From positions 186,001 through 250,000 of the forward strand of contig MZGW01000003.1 of assembly GCA_002029295.1 (NCBI GenBank): a stretch of 64,000 nt of DNA, in the 5' to 3' direction. Both the position numbers and the translations under genes were made by a program. The stretch is from Alkalithermobacter paradoxus. Its GTDB lineage: Bacteria; Bacillota; Clostridia; Peptostreptococcales; Peptostreptococcaceae. Each line of letters begins with the position of its first letter. The stretch's first letter is position 1. Below, in pieces: positions 48,401 to 57,433 of this stretch. The notes under the pieces are model-generated. The model did no database searches. It saw nothing but the letters and a program-made list of their open reading frames with translations, and was not told the origin of the DNA.

Positions 48401-49237
48401 TGTAGCTATGTCCATAAGAGATATATCTTTGTCTTTTCCTTGATATACATATTCTCTAGATTTTATATAATTCTCGTATGCATCTTTTATGACACTTGAG
48501 TACTTACCTTCATTTATTTTTATGTTTTCTAATTTAGTTAAAAATGTAGTATGTCTACAGTGATCTGACCAATAAGTGTCTATAACCTTTATTTCTGTTA
48601 TAGTCGGATTTCTTTTTTCTTTACTCTTGAAGTATTCCTGACAAAGCTTAAGATCTTCAAAGTTCATAGCAAGTTCATTTTCTTCCATGAATTTTTTTAA
48701 TCCTATATCATCTAAATCTATAAATCCATCTAATGTCCTAACACTCTCTGGTTGAGATGTTCTCATATTCAAATCTTCATATTTTCCAAGATATGCTTCT
48801 CTAGAGTCTACTGGATTTATACAGTATTTCTTTATTTTATCAAGTTCATCACTACTTATATTTCCTTTTAATACTATTATTCTAGCTGTTAAAACAGTAG
48901 GTTTCTCACCCTGTGTAAGTATTTGTATGCATTGCCCTGCCCAGTCACCTCTTTGGTCATATTGACCTGGAAGGTACTCTATTCCAAACTGTATTTCATC
49001 ACTATCTACGTATAGTTCTTCATGATATATATAATCTACAGTAGGTTCTGACAAAATAGTTTTGTATGCTATTTCATATACCTGTTCAGAAATTGGATAT
49101 ATATCATATCTATTTGCGATTCTTATTCTTTCTAGATTTTTTATTCCTAGATTTTCTTTTAAATCTCTAAATAGGCCCTTAGCTTCAACATCAAATCCAC
49201 TCTTTTTTTCAACAAAGATTCTTTTAATATTTTTCAT
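45482..49237 (-). CDS. purL: Phosphoribosylformylglycinamidine synthase, single-chain
   Basis: 1251 residues; FGAR + glutamine + ATP to FGAM, step 4 of purine synthesis. The large clostridial single-polypeptide form: N-terminal PurS-like part, synthetase core (HNHPTEIEPFGGAATCIGGAIRD, GCGGATGSS), and a C-terminal class I glutaminase with nucleophile Cys in ILGICNGFQALIKLG and GTNCEYDTMRAFENAGG. Hence no separate purQ or purS is expected. AAAGGGG precedes the ATG. Last gene of the operon. Confidence 0.97.
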   Translation of the reverse strand: MKNIKRIFVEKKSGFDVEAKGLFRDLKENLGIKNLERIRIANRYDIYPISEQVYEIAYKTILSEPTVDYIYHEELYVDSDEIQFGIEYLPGQYDQRGDWAGQCIQILTQGEKPTVLTARIIVLKGNISSDELDKIKKYCINPVDSREAYLGKYEDLNMRTSQPESVRTLDGFIDLDDIGLKKFMEENELAMNFEDLKLCQEYFKSKEKRNPTITEIKVIDTYWSDHCRHTTFLTKLENIKINEGKYSSVIKDAYENYIKSREYVYQGKDKDISLMDIATIGMKELRKRGLLNDLDESEEINACSIKVSVDVEGKNEDWLVMFKNETHNHPTEIEPFGGAATCIGGAIRDPLSGRSYVYQAMRVTGSGDPRAKIEDTLSGKLPQRKITTEAAAGYSSYGNQIGLATGHVCEVYDEGFVAKRMEVGALIGAAPLENVVRSKPKSGDVVVLVGGRTGRDGCGGATGSSKEHSEESILTCGAQVQKGNAPTERKIQRLFRNPNVSKLIKKCNDFGAGGVCVAIGELCDGIDINLDLIPKKYEGLDGTELAISESQERMAVVLDSENVEKFIEYAKVENLEATAVGVVTDKNRLIMNWKGNKVVDIDREFLNTNGVKQKIDVVIDPPSEDNTYFDTTEDSDIKTAWFEKLKDLNVCSQKGLVERFDSTIGSGSVLMPFGGKYQNTPTEGMVAKIPVLSKDTSTGTIMTHGYNPKIAKWSPFHGGIYSIIEAVTKVVAIGGEYQSIRLSLQEYFEKLGKDSVRWGKPTSALLGALLVQSELQIPAIGGKDSMSGSFNDLDVPPTVVAFAVDTVNVNNVVSPELKKEGSNVVLIHAPKNEYYIPNFDILKRNFTKINDLIKGGYILSSHTVRHGGICEAISKMSFGNKIGVKFNDGITKKELFMPDYGSIILEIDSSHKLEDIFEDVDYKLLGVTQGDTIVIGEITIEIEKAFEAFSEPLESIFPTKTEEINEGIKENLFYAPTSSKPLLRIAKPRVFIPVFPGTNCEYDTMRAFENAGGEVDLKVFRNLTSKDIEESLDEIVKGINNSQILMLSGGFSAGDEPEGSGKFIATVFRNPRVKEAVMNFIKNKDGLILGICNGFQALIKLGLLPYGEIRDITENCPTLTYNKIGRHVSTVVNTKVVSNLSPWFNNVKVGDIHSIPVSHGEGRFIANEEMMNKLILNGQIATQYVDISGNPTYDIKYNPNGSFNAIEGITSPDGRILGKMGHSERVGSNVIKNISGNKDQKLFEAGINYFR

Positions 49238-49255
49238 GTCAATTTCCCCTTTATT

Positions 49256-50527
49256 TTAAAGTGAAATTCCTTTATTTATTCTTCCTATGTCTTTTCTATA
49301 TTGCTTTCCTTCAAACTTTAGCTTTTCTATATTCTCATAAACTCTATTTCTAGCAATATCTATATCTTTTCCAAATGACGTTACACAAAGAACTCTTCCA
49401 CCATTTGTAACTATATCTTCATTTTCTTTTTTTGTTCCACTGTGAAATACAATAATGTCGCTATCTAGATCATCAAGTCCGTATATTCTCTTATTAGTTT
49501 CATACTTTTTAGGATATCCTTTAGATGCTAAAACTACAGATACTACGCTTTCTTGTATCCAGCTTATTTGTATTTCTTTTAGCTTCTTATTAAGAACGCT
49601 ATCTATTATATCTACAAGGCTTGTTTTTAATCTTGGAAGTATAGCCTGAGTTTCTGGATCTCCAAACCTAACATTAAATTCCAAAACTTTAGGACCTTCA
49701 CTAGTAACCATTATCCCTATAAATATTATACCTTTGTAATTTAAATTTTCTCTTTTTAGGCCATCTATCACTTTGTCTAATATTTTTTCCTTAACTTCTT
49801 TTTCTAATTTATTATCATATATAAGACTAGGAGAGTATGCTCCCATACCACCAGTATTAGGGCCTTTATCTTCATCAAATACTTTCTTATAGTCTTGTGC
49901 ACTCTCCATTGGAACTATACTTTCCCCATCTACGAATGCAAGTATTGAAGTTTCTATTCCATCTAAAAACTCCTCAACAACTATTTTATTTCCTGCTTGG
50001 CCAAGTTCCTTATCTTTCATAATGCTATCTATACTTTCTAATGCTTCTTTCTTGTCTTTAGCAATTACAACGCCTTTCCCAGCTGCTAGTCCATCTGCTT
50101 TTATAACTACTGGATATCCGTACATATCTATGCTTTCTCTTGCAGAATATATATCTTCAAACTCTTGATATCTTGCAGTTGGTATTTGATTTCTTACCAT
50201 GAATTTCTTTGAAAATGCCTTACTTCCCTCAAGCATAGAGCATTCTTTATTTGGCCCAAATATCCTTAGATTGTTTTCTTCGAATTTATCTACTATTCCC
50301 ATTACTAAAGGCTTTTCTGGACCTACTATAGTTAAGTCTATTTCGCTTTTTATTGCAAAATCTAAAAGCGAATCTATATCATCAGAAGATATATCTATAT
50401 TTATAGCTATTTCACTAGTCCCTGCATTACCAGGAGCACAATATATAGTTTTTACTTTATCTTCATTTGCAAGTTTCCATACTATAGCGTGTTCTCTTCC
50501 TCCACTTCCTATTACCAAAACTTTCAT
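49256..50527 (-). CDS. purD: Phosphoribosylamine-glycine ligase
   Basis: 423-residue ATP-grasp enzyme, step 2 of purine synthesis. VLVIGSGGREHAIVWKLA, GPEKPLVMGIVDKF, KADGLAAGKGVVIA, GPNTGGMGAYSP, EFNVRFGDPETQ. AGGAGTGA precedes the ATG. Sits 10 nt downstream of purH. Confidence 0.97.
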   Translation of the reverse strand: MKVLVIGSGGREHAIVWKLANEDKVKTIYCAPGNAGTSEIAINIDISSDDIDSLLDFAIKSEIDLTIVGPEKPLVMGIVDKFEENNLRIFGPNKECSMLEGSKAFSKKFMVRNQIPTARYQEFEDIYSARESIDMYGYPVVIKADGLAAGKGVVIAKDKKEALESIDSIMKDKELGQAGNKIVVEEFLDGIETSILAFVDGESIVPMESAQDYKKVFDEDKGPNTGGMGAYSPSLIYDNKLEKEVKEKILDKVIDGLKRENLNYKGIIFIGIMVTSEGPKVLEFNVRFGDPETQAILPRLKTSLVDIIDSVLNKKLKEIQISWIQESVVSVVLASKGYPKKYETNKRIYGLDDLDSDIIVFHSGTKKENEDIVTNGGRVLCVTSFGKDIDIARNRVYENIEKLKFEGKQYRKDIGRINKGISL

Positions 50528-50537
50528 AAAATCACTC

Positions 50538-52055
50538 CTAGTGTTTGAAATGTCTTATCTTGCTAAATACCATGGAAATACCTAATTCATTACAAGCATT
50601 TATAGAATCTTTGTCATTTATAGATCCACCAGGCTGAATTATAGCACTTACTTTATATTTTGCTGCAAGCCTTACACAATCATCAAATGGGAAGAAAGCA
50701 TCTGATACTAACACAGAACCTTCAAAATTTTTCTCTTTATTGTTACTTAATGCATTTTCAAGTGCCCATATTCTAGAAGTCTGACCAGGTCCTAGTGCTA
50801 GTGTTTGTCCATTTTTTACTATAGCAACAGCATTAGATTTCATATGCTTTACTATTTTCATTCCAAATTTCATATCTTCTATTTCATTTTCTGTAGGTTG
50901 TTTGTTTGTAACAATCTCTAAGTCATCATAAAGGGATTTATTCTTATCTTGAACAAGCAATCTTCCATCACAGTATTTTAAGTCGTATTCTCCAGATTTA
51001 TCTAAATTCTTTATCTTTAGTATTCTAAGATTTTTCTTAGTTTTAAGAATTTGCAGTGCTTCATCTGTATAATCATAAGCTGCTACTATCTCTAAGAATA
51101 TTGCATTTAGAAGATTTGCTGTTTCTTTATCCACCACAGAGTTTATACCAACAATGCCTCCGAATATGGATACTTCATCACTTTTAAAGCATTTAGTAAA
51201 TGCTTCAAGCGAGTTTTTTCCAACTCCTACTCCACAAGGATTTGTATGTTTTATTCCTACTGCTACTACTTCATCATCAAACTCCTTAAGTATTTCAATA
51301 GCTCCGTTTAAATCATTTATATTATTAAATGATAATTCTTTTCCATTTATTTGTTCAAAATCTATCAGCTCTGCAAATGTTTCTTTATATAAAGAAGCAC
51401 TTTGATGAGGATTCTCTCCATATCTTAAATTGCTTTCTTTTTCAAACGTTAAGTTAAGGTATTGTGGATATTTCTCATTAGTGATCTGTGCAAAATAATT
51501 TGAGATTAGACTATCGTAATGACCAGTAATTGAGAATGCTTTAAATGCAAGATTTAATCTATCTTCAATATTTATTGAGTTATCTTTCAATTTAGATATT
51601 ATAAAGTCGTAATCGCTAGGGTCTACTACCACTAATACATCTTTATAGTTTTTAGCAGCTGACCTTATCATACTAGGTCCACCTATATCTATATTTTCTA
51701 TTATTTCTTCATGACTTTTTCCACTTTTCACAGTTTCTTTAAATTTATAAAGATTAACTACTACCATATCTATACTTTGTATATCAAGTTCATTTACAGT
51801 ATTTACATGCTGATCATTGTCTCTTTTAAAGAGTATACCTCCATGAATATATGGATTTAATGTTTTAACTCTACCATCTAGTATCTCAGGGAATTTAGTA
51901 ACTTCATCTATTAAAATAGTATCTACTCCATTTTCTCTCAAAACCTTATATGTATTTCCAGTAGATATTATTTCGTATCCAAGACTACAAAGATTCTTTG
52001 CAAATTCTACTATTCCATCTTTATTAGTAACACTTATTAATGCTCTTTTAGTCAT
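50538..52055 (-). CDS. purH: AICAR transformylase / IMP cyclohydrolase
   Basis: 505 residues, last two steps to IMP. N-terminal MGS-like cyclohydrolase (ALISVTNKDGIVEFAKNL, GRVKTLNPYIHGGIL) and C-terminal transformylase (NLRYGENPHQSASLYK, VGIKHTNPCGVGVG, SDAFFPFDDCVRLAAKYKV). The start overlaps the end of purN by 8 nt. Confidence 0.97.
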   Translation of the reverse strand: MTKRALISVTNKDGIVEFAKNLCSLGYEIISTGNTYKVLRENGVDTILIDEVTKFPEILDGRVKTLNPYIHGGILFKRDNDQHVNTVNELDIQSIDMVVVNLYKFKETVKSGKSHEEIIENIDIGGPSMIRSAAKNYKDVLVVVDPSDYDFIISKLKDNSINIEDRLNLAFKAFSITGHYDSLISNYFAQITNEKYPQYLNLTFEKESNLRYGENPHQSASLYKETFAELIDFEQINGKELSFNNINDLNGAIEILKEFDDEVVAVGIKHTNPCGVGVGKNSLEAFTKCFKSDEVSIFGGIVGINSVVDKETANLLNAIFLEIVAAYDYTDEALQILKTKKNLRILKIKNLDKSGEYDLKYCDGRLLVQDKNKSLYDDLEIVTNKQPTENEIEDMKFGMKIVKHMKSNAVAIVKNGQTLALGPGQTSRIWALENALSNNKEKNFEGSVLVSDAFFPFDDCVRLAAKYKVSAIIQPGGSINDKDSINACNELGISMVFSKIRHFKH

Positions 52056-52641
52056 TTATAATCACTTTCCTTCCTTGTATTTTGATCTTACCAAGACAGT
52101 AAAGCTTAACAGACTCTTTTAATATTTCATGCTCAACTTCCAAAACTCTATTCTTTAGGGTTTCTACAGTATCATCATCATAGACAACTACACACTTTTG
52201 CATTATTATAGGTCCATGATCTAATTTTTCATCTACAAAGTGAACTGTAGCTCCAGTTAATTTTGCTCCGTAATCTATAACACTTCTATGAACGTTCTCT
52301 CCATAATACCCCTTACCACAAAACGCAGGTATCAAAGATGGGTGTATATTTATTATCCTATTTTCAAATTCTTTTACGAATTCTTCTCCTATTTTTCTTA
52401 GGTATCCAGCTAATACAACAAGGTCTATTTTTTCTTCTTTGAGTATATCTATTATCTTCTTTTCGTTTTTCTCACATATCGCTTTTATACCGTTTTGCTT
52501 TGCACGTATCAATCCATATGCATTTTGATTATTTGAAATTACTACCTTTATAACTCCGTTTATATTTCCTTCATTCACTTCATCTATAAGACATTTTAAA
52601 TTACTTCCACTCCCAGATATCAAAACAGCTATATTCAGCAT
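52048..52641 (-). CDS. purN: Phosphoribosylglycinamide formyltransferase
   Basis: 197 residues, folate-dependent GAR transformylase. IAVLISGSGSNLKCLID, LAGYLRKIGEEFVKEFENRIINIHPSLIPAFCGKG with the catalytic Asn-His pair, and GATVHFVDEKLDHGPII. AAGGAG precedes the ATG. Overlaps purM by 7 nt and purH by 8 nt. Confidence 0.96.
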   Translation of the reverse strand: MLNIAVLISGSGSNLKCLIDEVNEGNINGVIKVVISNNQNAYGLIRAKQNGIKAICEKNEKKIIDILKEEKIDLVVLAGYLRKIGEEFVKEFENRIINIHPSLIPAFCGKGYYGENVHRSVIDYGAKLTGATVHFVDEKLDHGPIIMQKCVVVYDDDTVETLKNRVLEVEHEILKESVKLYCLGKIKIQGRKVIIND

Positions 52642-53666
52642 AATATAACTCCTTCTTTTCCTTTTACTATCTCACCGATTATAAATCCTCTGTCTTCTTT
52701 GTTTATATCATTTAATATGCTTTCAGCTTCATCTTTATCAACTACCAAAACTAATCCTATACCCATATTAAAACTTCTATAAAGTTCATCTTCTTCTACT
52801 AAATTAAAGCTTTCTATAAGACTAAATATATCAACTTTATCCCAAGAATCTTTTTGTATCTTGCATGATAGTCCATTTGGTATAACTCTAGGGATATTTT
52901 CTACAAGCCCTCCACCTGTTATATGAGCTATTGCTTTTATTTCATAATTTCTCAATAAATTATTAACTAAACTTACATATATCTTAGTAGGTCTAAGTAG
53001 TGCCTCTCCTAATGTTTGGCCTAGTTCCTCAATATATTTATCAAGTTCCATCTTCATATGATCTATAAATATCTTCCTAACAAGTGAGTATCCATTACTG
53101 TGAATTCCTGAAGATGATATACCTATAATTACATCTCCTTCTTTTACTTTTTTGCCATCTATTATATTTTCTTTATCACATATCCCAACAGAAAAACCTG
53201 CCAAATCATATTCATCATCAGAGTACATTCCTGGCATTTCTGCTGTTTCTCCACCTATTAATGCACATCCAGAAAGTTTGCATCCAGTAGCTATTCCAGA
53301 AACTATTTCATCTACTTTATTAGCATCTAGCTTGCCAGTTGCTATATAATCTAGGAAAAATAATGGTCTTGCTCCCTGACATAAAAGATCATTTACACAC
53401 ATTGCTACTAAATCTATTCCTATTGTATGATGTATACCTGTCATTTGAGCTAATTTAAGCTTTGTTCCTACTCCATCCGTAGATGAAACGAGTACAGGCT
53501 CTTTCATATTAATAAATTCTTTAAGAGAGTATAATCCACCGAAATTTCCAAGATCACCTAACACATTATTATCATAAGTTGACTTAACCTTATCTTTTAT
53601 AAGGGATACCGCTTTGTTACCTTCATCGATATCTACTCCTGCAGATTTATAACTAATTTTATTCAT
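52635..53666 (-). CDS. purM: Phosphoribosylformylglycinamidine cyclo-ligase
   Basis: 343 residues, AIR synthetase. STDGVGTKLKLAQMTG, DLVAMCVNDLLCQGARPLFFLDY, GGETAEMPGMY, SSGIHSNGYSLVRK, ITGGGLVENIPRVIP. GGGAGG precedes the ATG. Four nt after purF. Confidence 0.97.
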   Translation of the reverse strand: MNKISYKSAGVDIDEGNKAVSLIKDKVKSTYDNNVLGDLGNFGGLYSLKEFINMKEPVLVSSTDGVGTKLKLAQMTGIHHTIGIDLVAMCVNDLLCQGARPLFFLDYIATGKLDANKVDEIVSGIATGCKLSGCALIGGETAEMPGMYSDDEYDLAGFSVGICDKENIIDGKKVKEGDVIIGISSSGIHSNGYSLVRKIFIDHMKMELDKYIEELGQTLGEALLRPTKIYVSLVNNLLRNYEIKAIAHITGGGLVENIPRVIPNGLSCKIQKDSWDKVDIFSLIESFNLVEEDELYRSFNMGIGLVLVVDKDEAESILNDINKEDRGFIIGEIVKGKEGVILC

Positions 53667-53670
53667 TGTC

Positions 53671-55011
53671 TTATTCCTCCCTCATAGGATTTATAGGATA
53701 ATCTCCTGTAAAACAAGCCATGCAGAAATTACTTGAATTAGCTGCTTTTAACACTCCTTCTGTTGATAAAAACTTAAGTGAATCTGACCCTATAATTTCA
53801 TTTATCTTATCAACTGAATTGTTAGAAGCTATCAACTGACTTCTTCTTGGAGTGTCTATTCCAAAGTAGCAAGGATGAGTAACTGGTGGTGATGTTACTC
53901 TAAGGTGTACCTTTTTAGCTCCAGCTTTTCTAAGACTTTCTATAAGTCTCTTTGATGTTGTTCCTCTAACTATAGAATCATCTAAAAGTACAACTGATTT
54001 TCCTTCAACAACTTCTCTAAGAGGATTAAGCTTTATTTTAACTCCTATCTCTCTTTCAGTTTGTGTCGGCTTTATAAATGTTCTTCCTACATATCTATTT
54101 TTAACTAACCCTTCCATAAAAGGGATTTTACTTTCATTTGAATATCCAACTGCTCCAGCCCACCCAGAATCAGGAACAGGAACAACTATATCAGCATCTA
54201 CAAAAGACTCTTTAGCAAGTATTTCTCCACACTTTACTCTGAAGTCGTATACATTTATTCCATCTATATTTGCATCATTTCTTGCAAAGTATATATGCTC
54301 GAATATACATAAGCTTTTCTTTTCACTCTTATCGTAGTGATAAGAATTTGAACTTTCTTTATTTATAACTAGTATTTCACCGGGATTTATATCCCTTACA
54401 ATCTCTCCTCCTAGTATGTCTATAGATGCACTTTCAGATGATACTATATAATCTCCATCTCTTACCCCAAGAACTAATGGTCTGAATCCATGTGGGTCTC
54501 TTACAGCTATTAGCTCTTTCTCAGTCATTATAACTAGAGAATAAGCTCCTTTTATATGACTCATAACTGTCTTTATGCTATCTACAATATCTCCATTGTA
54601 GTGCTTAGCTAAAAGATACAATATAACCTCAGAATCTATAGATGTTTGAAATACAAGACCTTCATCTTCAAGTCTACTTCTTAATATATCGCTATTTATT
54701 AGATTTCCATTGTGTGCTAGGGCTATATTTCCACCTTTAGATGTTCCTACTAATGGTTGACAGTTAGCAAAGTGACTTCCTCCAGCTGTTGAATATCTTA
54801 CATGACCTATTCCTATGGTTCCTTTTAATTCACTGAGAATTTCCTCCTTGAATACTTCCGTTACAAGCCCCATACCTCTTCTGTAGTTTATATGATTATC
54901 TGCTACTGCTATCCCACAACTTTCCTGACCTCTATGTTGAATAGTATATAGTCCATAATAAACATCTTTAGCTGCATCACGATTCGAAAAAACTCCAACA
55001 ATTCCACACAT
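53671..55011 (-). CDS. purF: Amidophosphoribosyltransferase
   Basis: 446 residues, committed step of purine synthesis. The mature-type N-terminus places the catalytic Cys at position 2 (MCGIVGVFS), so no propeptide is visible, unlike B. subtilis PurF. QHRGQESCGIAV, GHVRYSTAGGS, the PRPP loop VVLLDDSIVRGTTS, and a C-terminal CMACFTGDYP pair that belongs to the Fe-S cluster site in oxygen-sensitive PurF. AGGGGG precedes the ATG. Confidence 0.97.
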   Translation of the reverse strand: MCGIVGVFSNRDAAKDVYYGLYTIQHRGQESCGIAVADNHINYRRGMGLVTEVFKEEILSELKGTIGIGHVRYSTAGGSHFANCQPLVGTSKGGNIALAHNGNLINSDILRSRLEDEGLVFQTSIDSEVILYLLAKHYNGDIVDSIKTVMSHIKGAYSLVIMTEKELIAVRDPHGFRPLVLGVRDGDYIVSSESASIDILGGEIVRDINPGEILVINKESSNSYHYDKSEKKSLCIFEHIYFARNDANIDGINVYDFRVKCGEILAKESFVDADIVVPVPDSGWAGAVGYSNESKIPFMEGLVKNRYVGRTFIKPTQTEREIGVKIKLNPLREVVEGKSVVLLDDSIVRGTTSKRLIESLRKAGAKKVHLRVTSPPVTHPCYFGIDTPRRSQLIASNNSVDKINEIIGSDSLKFLSTEGVLKAANSSNFCMACFTGDYPINPMREE

Positions 55012-55022
55012 ACAAAGTCCCC

Positions 55023-55718
55023 CTATTTTTGTATCCTATTAAGAACCTCTTTGTATCCTTCTATTACCTTTCCTAAATCCTGTCTGAATCTATCTTTGTC
55101 TAACTTTTCATTACTATTGATATCCCAAAGTCTGCATGTATCTGGAGATATTTCATCTGCAAGTATTATTTTAGATTCGTGTTTTCCAAACTCTAATTTA
55201 AAATCTACAAGTGTCAAATCTACCTTAGAAAAAAACTCTTTCAATACTTCATTTACCTTAGTTGCATACTCTTTTATTATTTTTATCTCTTCTTCATTTG
55301 CAATGTCTAATACTAATATGTGATCTTCATTTATAAGAGGATCTTTGTACTCATCACTTTTATATGAAAATTCTAATATACTTTTTTTGAATTTCTTTCC
55401 TTCCTCAATTCCTAATCTTTTGCATATAGACCCTGCTCCTATATTCCTAACTATAACTTCTAGTGAAATTATATCTACCTTTTTTACTAACATTTCTCTA
55501 TCTGATACCATTTTTATAAAGTGATTATCTATTCCTTTTTGGTGAAGAAGCTCGAATATCAAGGAAGATATTCTATTATTTACTATGCCTTTTTCGTTAA
55601 CTTCACTTCTTTTTTCTCCATTAAATGCTGTTGCATCGTCTTTAAAGTAAACTATATATTCATTTTCATTATCAGTTCTGAAAACTTTTTTAGCTTTTCC
55701 TTCATAAAGTAGATTCAT
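55023..55718 (-). CDS. purC: Phosphoribosylaminoimidazole-succinocarboxamide synthase
   Basis: 231 residues (SAICAR synthetase). LLYEGKAKKVFRTDN at the N-terminus, FKDDATAFNGEKRSEV, EVIVRNIGAGSICKRLG, DEISPDTCRLWD. The frame extends to 55748, but GGAGG lies 6 nt before ATG 55718, chosen as start. It follows pbuG across a terminator. No strong separate promoter was seen, so the operon may depend partly on read-through. purE, purK and purB are not in the window. Confidence 0.96.
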   Translation of the reverse strand: MNLLYEGKAKKVFRTDNENEYIVYFKDDATAFNGEKRSEVNEKGIVNNRISSLIFELLHQKGIDNHFIKMVSDREMLVKKVDIISLEVIVRNIGAGSICKRLGIEEGKKFKKSILEFSYKSDEYKDPLINEDHILVLDIANEEEIKIIKEYATKVNEVLKEFFSKVDLTLVDFKLEFGKHESKIILADEISPDTCRLWDINSNEKLDKDRFRQDLGKVIEGYKEVLNRIQK

Positions 55719-55746
55719 ATGACACCTCCGAATGTATAATGGGTAC

Positions 55747-55777
55747 AAAAAGAGCCCCTACTGTATTTTGGGGCTCT
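55747..55777 (-). terminator. Terminator between pbuG and purC
   Basis: Minus strand AGAGCCCC, 11-nt loop, GGGGCTCT, TTTTG. May reduce but not abolish flow into the pur genes. Confidence 0.8.
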
Positions 55778-55784
55778 ATTAAAT

Positions 55785-57131
55785 TTAACCTGCAAATGCA
55801 TACTTTACTATAAACAGTAAAGCTAGCACATATAATGAAGGCTCAACTACCTTGCCTTTTCCTGTTAGAAGTTTTATTCCAGCATAAGAAACTATTCCAA
55901 ATACTAATCCTTCAGCTATACTGTATGTTAAAGGCATAAGTATTATAGTTAAGAATGCAGGTATTGCTTCTGTTAAATCGTTAAAATCTATTTTAAGCAT
56001 TGATGATGCCATCATTACTCCCACTAGTATTAAAACTGGTGCAGTAGCTTCTGCTGGTATGGCTGTAAATATCGGTGCAAAGAACGTAGATATTAAGAAT
56101 AATACACCTGTAGTTAAGGCAGTAAGTCCTGTTCTTCCTCCTTCTGCTATTCCTGCAGCACTTTCTACATATGTTGTTACTGTTGAAGTTCCAAGCATAG
56201 CTCCTGCTGTAGTTCCTATAGCATCTGCAAATAAAGCTTGCTTAGCTTTTGGAAGTTTTCCATCTTTGTCTAACATTTCTGCTTTACTTGCAACTCCTAC
56301 TAGACATCCTATAGTATCGAATAAATCAACAAATAATAATGTGAATACTACTATCATCATATCTAAGCTGAATATTTGAGATGTTGGAACATGTGTAAAT
56401 GCCATAAATATTGGTGATAGTGAAGGTGGTATATCCATTACCTTACCAGGAGATGGAACAAACCCTAATGCCATTCCTGCCACTGATGTTAATATCATTC
56501 CTATAAGGAAAGCTCCTTTTACTTTTCTTGCAAATAATACTGATGTTAAAAGTAATCCACATAAAGAAAGTACTATTAATGGACTTTGTATATGTCCAAG
56601 CGTTATTATAGCTCCACCTTGCTCTATAAGTTTTATATTTACTAAACCTATGAATGCTATGAAAAGTCCTATACCTGCACTAACTGCATTTTTTAGCACT
56701 GCTGGAATTGCATTTATTATTTTTTCACGAACATTAAAGAAAGTAAGTAATATAAATATAAGTCCTTCTATAAAAACTGCTGTTAAAGCAAACTGCCAAC
56801 TATACCCCATTCCTAAAACCACTCCATAAGCAAAGAATGCGTTAAGTCCCATTCCTGGAGCTAGTGCAAATGGGTAGTTTGCTAAAAATGCCATTACGAA
56901 AGTTGCAAGTGCAGCTGATAAAGCAGTAGCAACGAATACTGCACCTCTATCCATGCCTGCATCTCCAAGTATTAATGGGTTTACAACTAATATGTATGCC
57001 ATAGTCATAAAAGTTGTAATACCTGCTATTACCTCTGTTTTTACATTAGTTTTGTTTTCAGAAAGCTTAAAGATTCTATCTAAGATACCTTTAGTCTCTT
57101 TTGTTTGAGCTGTTTTTGATACCATTTCCAT
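55785..57131 (-). CDS. pbuG: NCS2 family hypoxanthine/guanine permease
   Basis: 448 residues, about 13-14 membrane segments, AzgA/PbuG-type proton symporter. ITTFMTMAYILVVNPLIL, FALAPGMGLNAFFAYGVVLG, FVDLFDTIGCLVGVA, GTSTVTTYVESAAGIAEGGRTG. A guanine-class riboswitch upstream supports a purine-base substrate. AAAGGAGG is 7 nt before the ATG. It heads the purine block. Confidence 0.94.
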   Translation of the reverse strand: MEMVSKTAQTKETKGILDRIFKLSENKTNVKTEVIAGITTFMTMAYILVVNPLILGDAGMDRGAVFVATALSAALATFVMAFLANYPFALAPGMGLNAFFAYGVVLGMGYSWQFALTAVFIEGLIFILLTFFNVREKIINAIPAVLKNAVSAGIGLFIAFIGLVNIKLIEQGGAIITLGHIQSPLIVLSLCGLLLTSVLFARKVKGAFLIGMILTSVAGMALGFVPSPGKVMDIPPSLSPIFMAFTHVPTSQIFSLDMMIVVFTLLFVDLFDTIGCLVGVASKAEMLDKDGKLPKAKQALFADAIGTTAGAMLGTSTVTTYVESAAGIAEGGRTGLTALTTGVLFLISTFFAPIFTAIPAEATAPVLILVGVMMASSMLKIDFNDLTEAIPAFLTIILMPLTYSIAEGLVFGIVSYAGIKLLTGKGKVVEPSLYVLALLFIVKYAFAG

Positions 57132-57162
57132 TTTATTTCCTCCTTTTTATACTGTATTTTTT

Positions 57163-57200
57163 CAAAAAAAGTGCTAGTTAAGAGCGAAGTCCTAACTAGC
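57163..57200 (-). terminator. Riboswitch terminator ahead of pbuG
   Basis: Minus strand GCTAGTTA, 12-nt loop, TAACTAGC, AC and seven T. Expression platform of the pbuG aptamer. Confidence 0.83.
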
Positions 57201-57229
57201 AAAAAGTTGAGAAGAAAAGGAAACTTCAG

Positions 57230-57296
57230 CTCATAGTAGAAGAATTTACGGCTCTTCTGTAGAAACTCCCAGACCATATTACCGGGATTATATGAG
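57230..57296 (-). ncRNA. Purine (guanine-class) riboswitch aptamer, pbuG leader
   Basis: Minus strand: P1 CTCAT/ATGAG, J1/2 TATAAT, P2 with loop AATATGG, J2/3 GTTTCTAC, P3 with loop CCGTAAA, J3/1 ACTAT. The C in ACTAT (position 74) marks guanine/hypoxanthine specificity rather than adenine. Ligand binding should favour the terminator at 57163-57200. Confidence 0.92.
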
Positions 57297-57325
57297 AAAA
57301 GTATTCTTATTAGCTTTGTATCTTT

Positions 57326-57354
57326 ATTTTAAACTAATTATTAATTACAGTCAA
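57326..57354 (-). promoter_or_regulatory. Promoter of the pbuG-pur transcript
   Basis: TTGACT (57354-57349), 17 nt, TAAAAT (57331-57326), about 30 nt before the aptamer. Confidence 0.75.
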
Positions 57355-57433
57355 TACTTTTTCTGAATTTTTATTTTTATTTTTATTTTAAAGTTCATGT
57401 ATTAACGAATATTATTTTTATATACTTCGTATA